A stretch of DNA of 5,964 bases, from assembly GCA_030156305.1 (NCBI GenBank), contig JASGMZ010000185.1, forward strand, positions 1-5,964, in the 5' to 3' direction. Shown in pieces: positions 4,727 through 5,964 of this stretch (the first letter of the stretch is position 1; every line of letters starts with the position of its first letter). The position numbers and the translations under genes are program-made. Source of the DNA: Bacteroidales bacterium. GTDB taxonomy: Bacteria; Bacteroidota; Bacteroidia; Bacteroidales; UBA12077. The notes beneath the pieces are model-generated. The model searched no databases, was not told the origin of the DNA, and was given only the letters and a program-made list of their open reading frames with translations.

Positions 4727-5964
4727 ATGCAATTACGACTACTCAAAAATTTAAACGATAAAGAATTACGTACCTTTTATCTTCACATTACTTTTTCTGT
4801 TATTGATGGGATGATACGTGGTGCTTTGTTGTTAAATGAGTATGTTTTTATAAAAAGCCTGAACGGTTCCAGCTATCAGCTAAGTGTTTTATTCCAGTCG
4901 AGTGTAATTGTTCTTTTGCTCTCAGTATTTTTTAATGAGTTGATTTACAGGTCAAAAAGAAAGCGTAGATTGTTACGCCGGGCCGGTTTTTTAACGCATT
5001 TACCTTTGCTTTTTTTACTATTTTTCCCTCAAAATCCTGAAGTTTATACGATTAACTCTATCTATCACTATATATTCTTATTTATCTTTTTTACCTATTA
5101 TCTTTCTTATCCTATTGTTTTACCCACAATTAATCTATTCCTAAAAAATGCCTATACAAATGAGAATTTTGGCCGTATGTATGGAGTTTCTGCATCCGTC
5201 AGGCAGGTATTACTCATGATTACTGTTTTTATTTTAGGGTTGTTATTAGATGCGGATGAATTTGCTTTTACCTGGTTTTTTCCGGTATTGGGTGTGTTAG
5301 GTTTTTTAAGTATCGTTTTATTCTCCCGAATTGAATATATTCCAAAAACAGTGGCAGATTATTCTGAAGGTATCCTGCAAGCTGTGGTAGGCTCTTTTAA
5401 GAAAATGGTTCATATCCTAAAAACCAACAAAGCGTATCTCGATTATCAGATTGCTTATCTTTTTTATGGTTTTAGTTTTATGAGTACCCGCTCGGTCATT
5501 AATATATTTTACGATAAAGAGCTGGCCTTAAACTATTCCAGCGTTGCTTTTTACCAAAATGCTTACAATATTCTGGCAATCATAATGCTTCCCTTTTTTG
5601 GTAAATTGATTGGAAATATAGACCCCAGAAGATTTACTGTTTTACCTTTTATTTTCCTGGCGGGATATATTTTATTTATTGGCCTTTCAGCTTTTGTTCC
5701 TGCTCATTTTGAATTATGGAACCTGGAGATATATATTATGTTACTTATAGCGACCCTTTTTTACAGTTTTTTTACTGCTACTATGCCCATATCATGGAAT
5801 ATTGGTTCATCCTATTTCGGTAGCAATGAAGAAGCCGGCAATTATCAATCCATACATCTTTTTGCTACTGGGTTCCGTGCTATTTTTTCTCCATTATTAG
5901 GTGTGGCTTTATATGAGTGGTTTGGTTTTTCTTGGACATTTGCTATTGCTATTCTTTCATTGTT
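4727..5964 (+). CDS. MFS-type membrane transporter, substrate unknown (3' end missing)
   Basis: The frame is open from ATG 4727 to the right edge, giving 412 residues with no stop. Hydrophobic segments lie at about 17-40, 51-71, 86-101, 113-137, 152-175, 180-200, 236-260, 273-294, 303-324, 333-354, 373-397 and from 400 onward. This fits a 12-helix major facilitator with both ends inside and a longer central loop (201-235). The TM8-TM9 loop, GKLIGNIDPRRF (292-303), resembles the MFS GxLxDRxGRR signature. The matching TM2-TM3 loop (72-87) is strongly basic (RSKRKRRLLRRAG) but lacks the usual Gly/Asp pattern. I see no residues that identify a substrate, so sugar, drug or metabolite transport are all open. 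Probably only the end of the last helix and a short tail are missing. The gene is divergent from msrC. The start is supported by the -7 box 28 nt upstream; a second ATG 28 codons in (4811) is inside TM1 and less likely. Confidence 0.8.
   Translation, partial: MQLRLLKNLNDKELRTFYLHITFSVIDGMIRGALLLNEYVFIKSLNGSSYQLSVLFQSSVIVLLLSVFFNELIYRSKRKRRLLRRAGFLTHLPLLFLLFFPQNPEVYTINSIYHYIFLFIFFTYYLSYPIVLPTINLFLKNAYTNENFGRMYGVSASVRQVLLMITVFILGLLLDADEFAFTWFFPVLGVLGFLSIVLFSRIEYIPKTVADYSEGILQAVVGSFKKMVHILKTNKAYLDYQIAYLFYGFSFMSTRSVINIFYDKELALNYSSVAFYQNAYNILAIIMLPFFGKLIGNIDPRRFTVLPFIFLAGYILFIGLSAFVPAHFELWNLEIYIMLLIATLFYSFFTATMPISWNIGSSYFGSNEEAGNYQSIHLFATGFRAIFSPLLGVALYEWFGFSWTFAIAILSL

Noticed and set aside
1..5964. 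Mobile elements, CRISPR arrays, tRNA or rRNA genes, riboswitches
   Set aside because: I saw no transposase or integrase motifs, direct-repeat arrays, tRNA-like folds or conserved RNA motifs. Intergenic gaps are short (73, 62 and 184 bp) and accounted for.

Overview
The window looks like ordinary chromosome of a member of the Bacteroidota. The DNA is AT-rich, no start codon is preceded by a clear Shine-Dalgarno sequence, and two promoter cores match the phylum's TAnnTTTG -7 box. The protein families also fit: a long secreted TPR protein with a GC-x-D-x-SK-x-GELGI ending, and a glutathione peroxidase with FPANNF in place of FPCNQF. I cannot name a genus.

Layout, left to right. (1) Positions 1-117 hold the 3' end of an unrecognised plus-strand gene. 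It overlaps the next gene by 17 nt. (2) 101-1441, plus strand: a fusion of a DEDDh (DnaQ-like) 3'-5' exonuclease, a GIY-YIG endonuclease domain and a UvrC-like cysteine cluster, probably a DNA repair or processing nuclease. (3) 1515-2057, plus strand: an exported two-cysteine glutathione peroxidase-family protein, followed by a clear intrinsic terminator at 2086-2111. (4) 4542-2120, minus strand: a two-gene unit. Free methionine-(R)-sulfoxide reductase (fRMsr/MsrC) comes first and overlaps by one base (TAATG) an exported TPR protein of 653 residues. (5) 4543-4726: a 184-bp divergent intergenic region with a good minus-strand promoter for msrC and a -7 box for the plus-strand gene. (6) 4727 to the right edge, plus strand: a 12-TM MFS-type membrane protein that runs off the window.

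Functionally, two enzymes handle oxidised molecules: a peroxidase outside the cytoplasm and a reductase of free Met-R-sulfoxide in the cytosol. A repair-type nuclease lies next to them. A shared oxidative-stress theme is possible, but the genes sit in separate, partly convergent units and no shared operator is visible. I saw no mobile element, CRISPR array, RNA gene or phage feature, and nothing that I would call a new multi-gene system. The most useful observations are the nuclease fusion with its predicted Fe-S cysteine set, the Gln-to-Asn change in the peroxidase catalytic tetrad, and the promoter evidence that fixes the msrC start.
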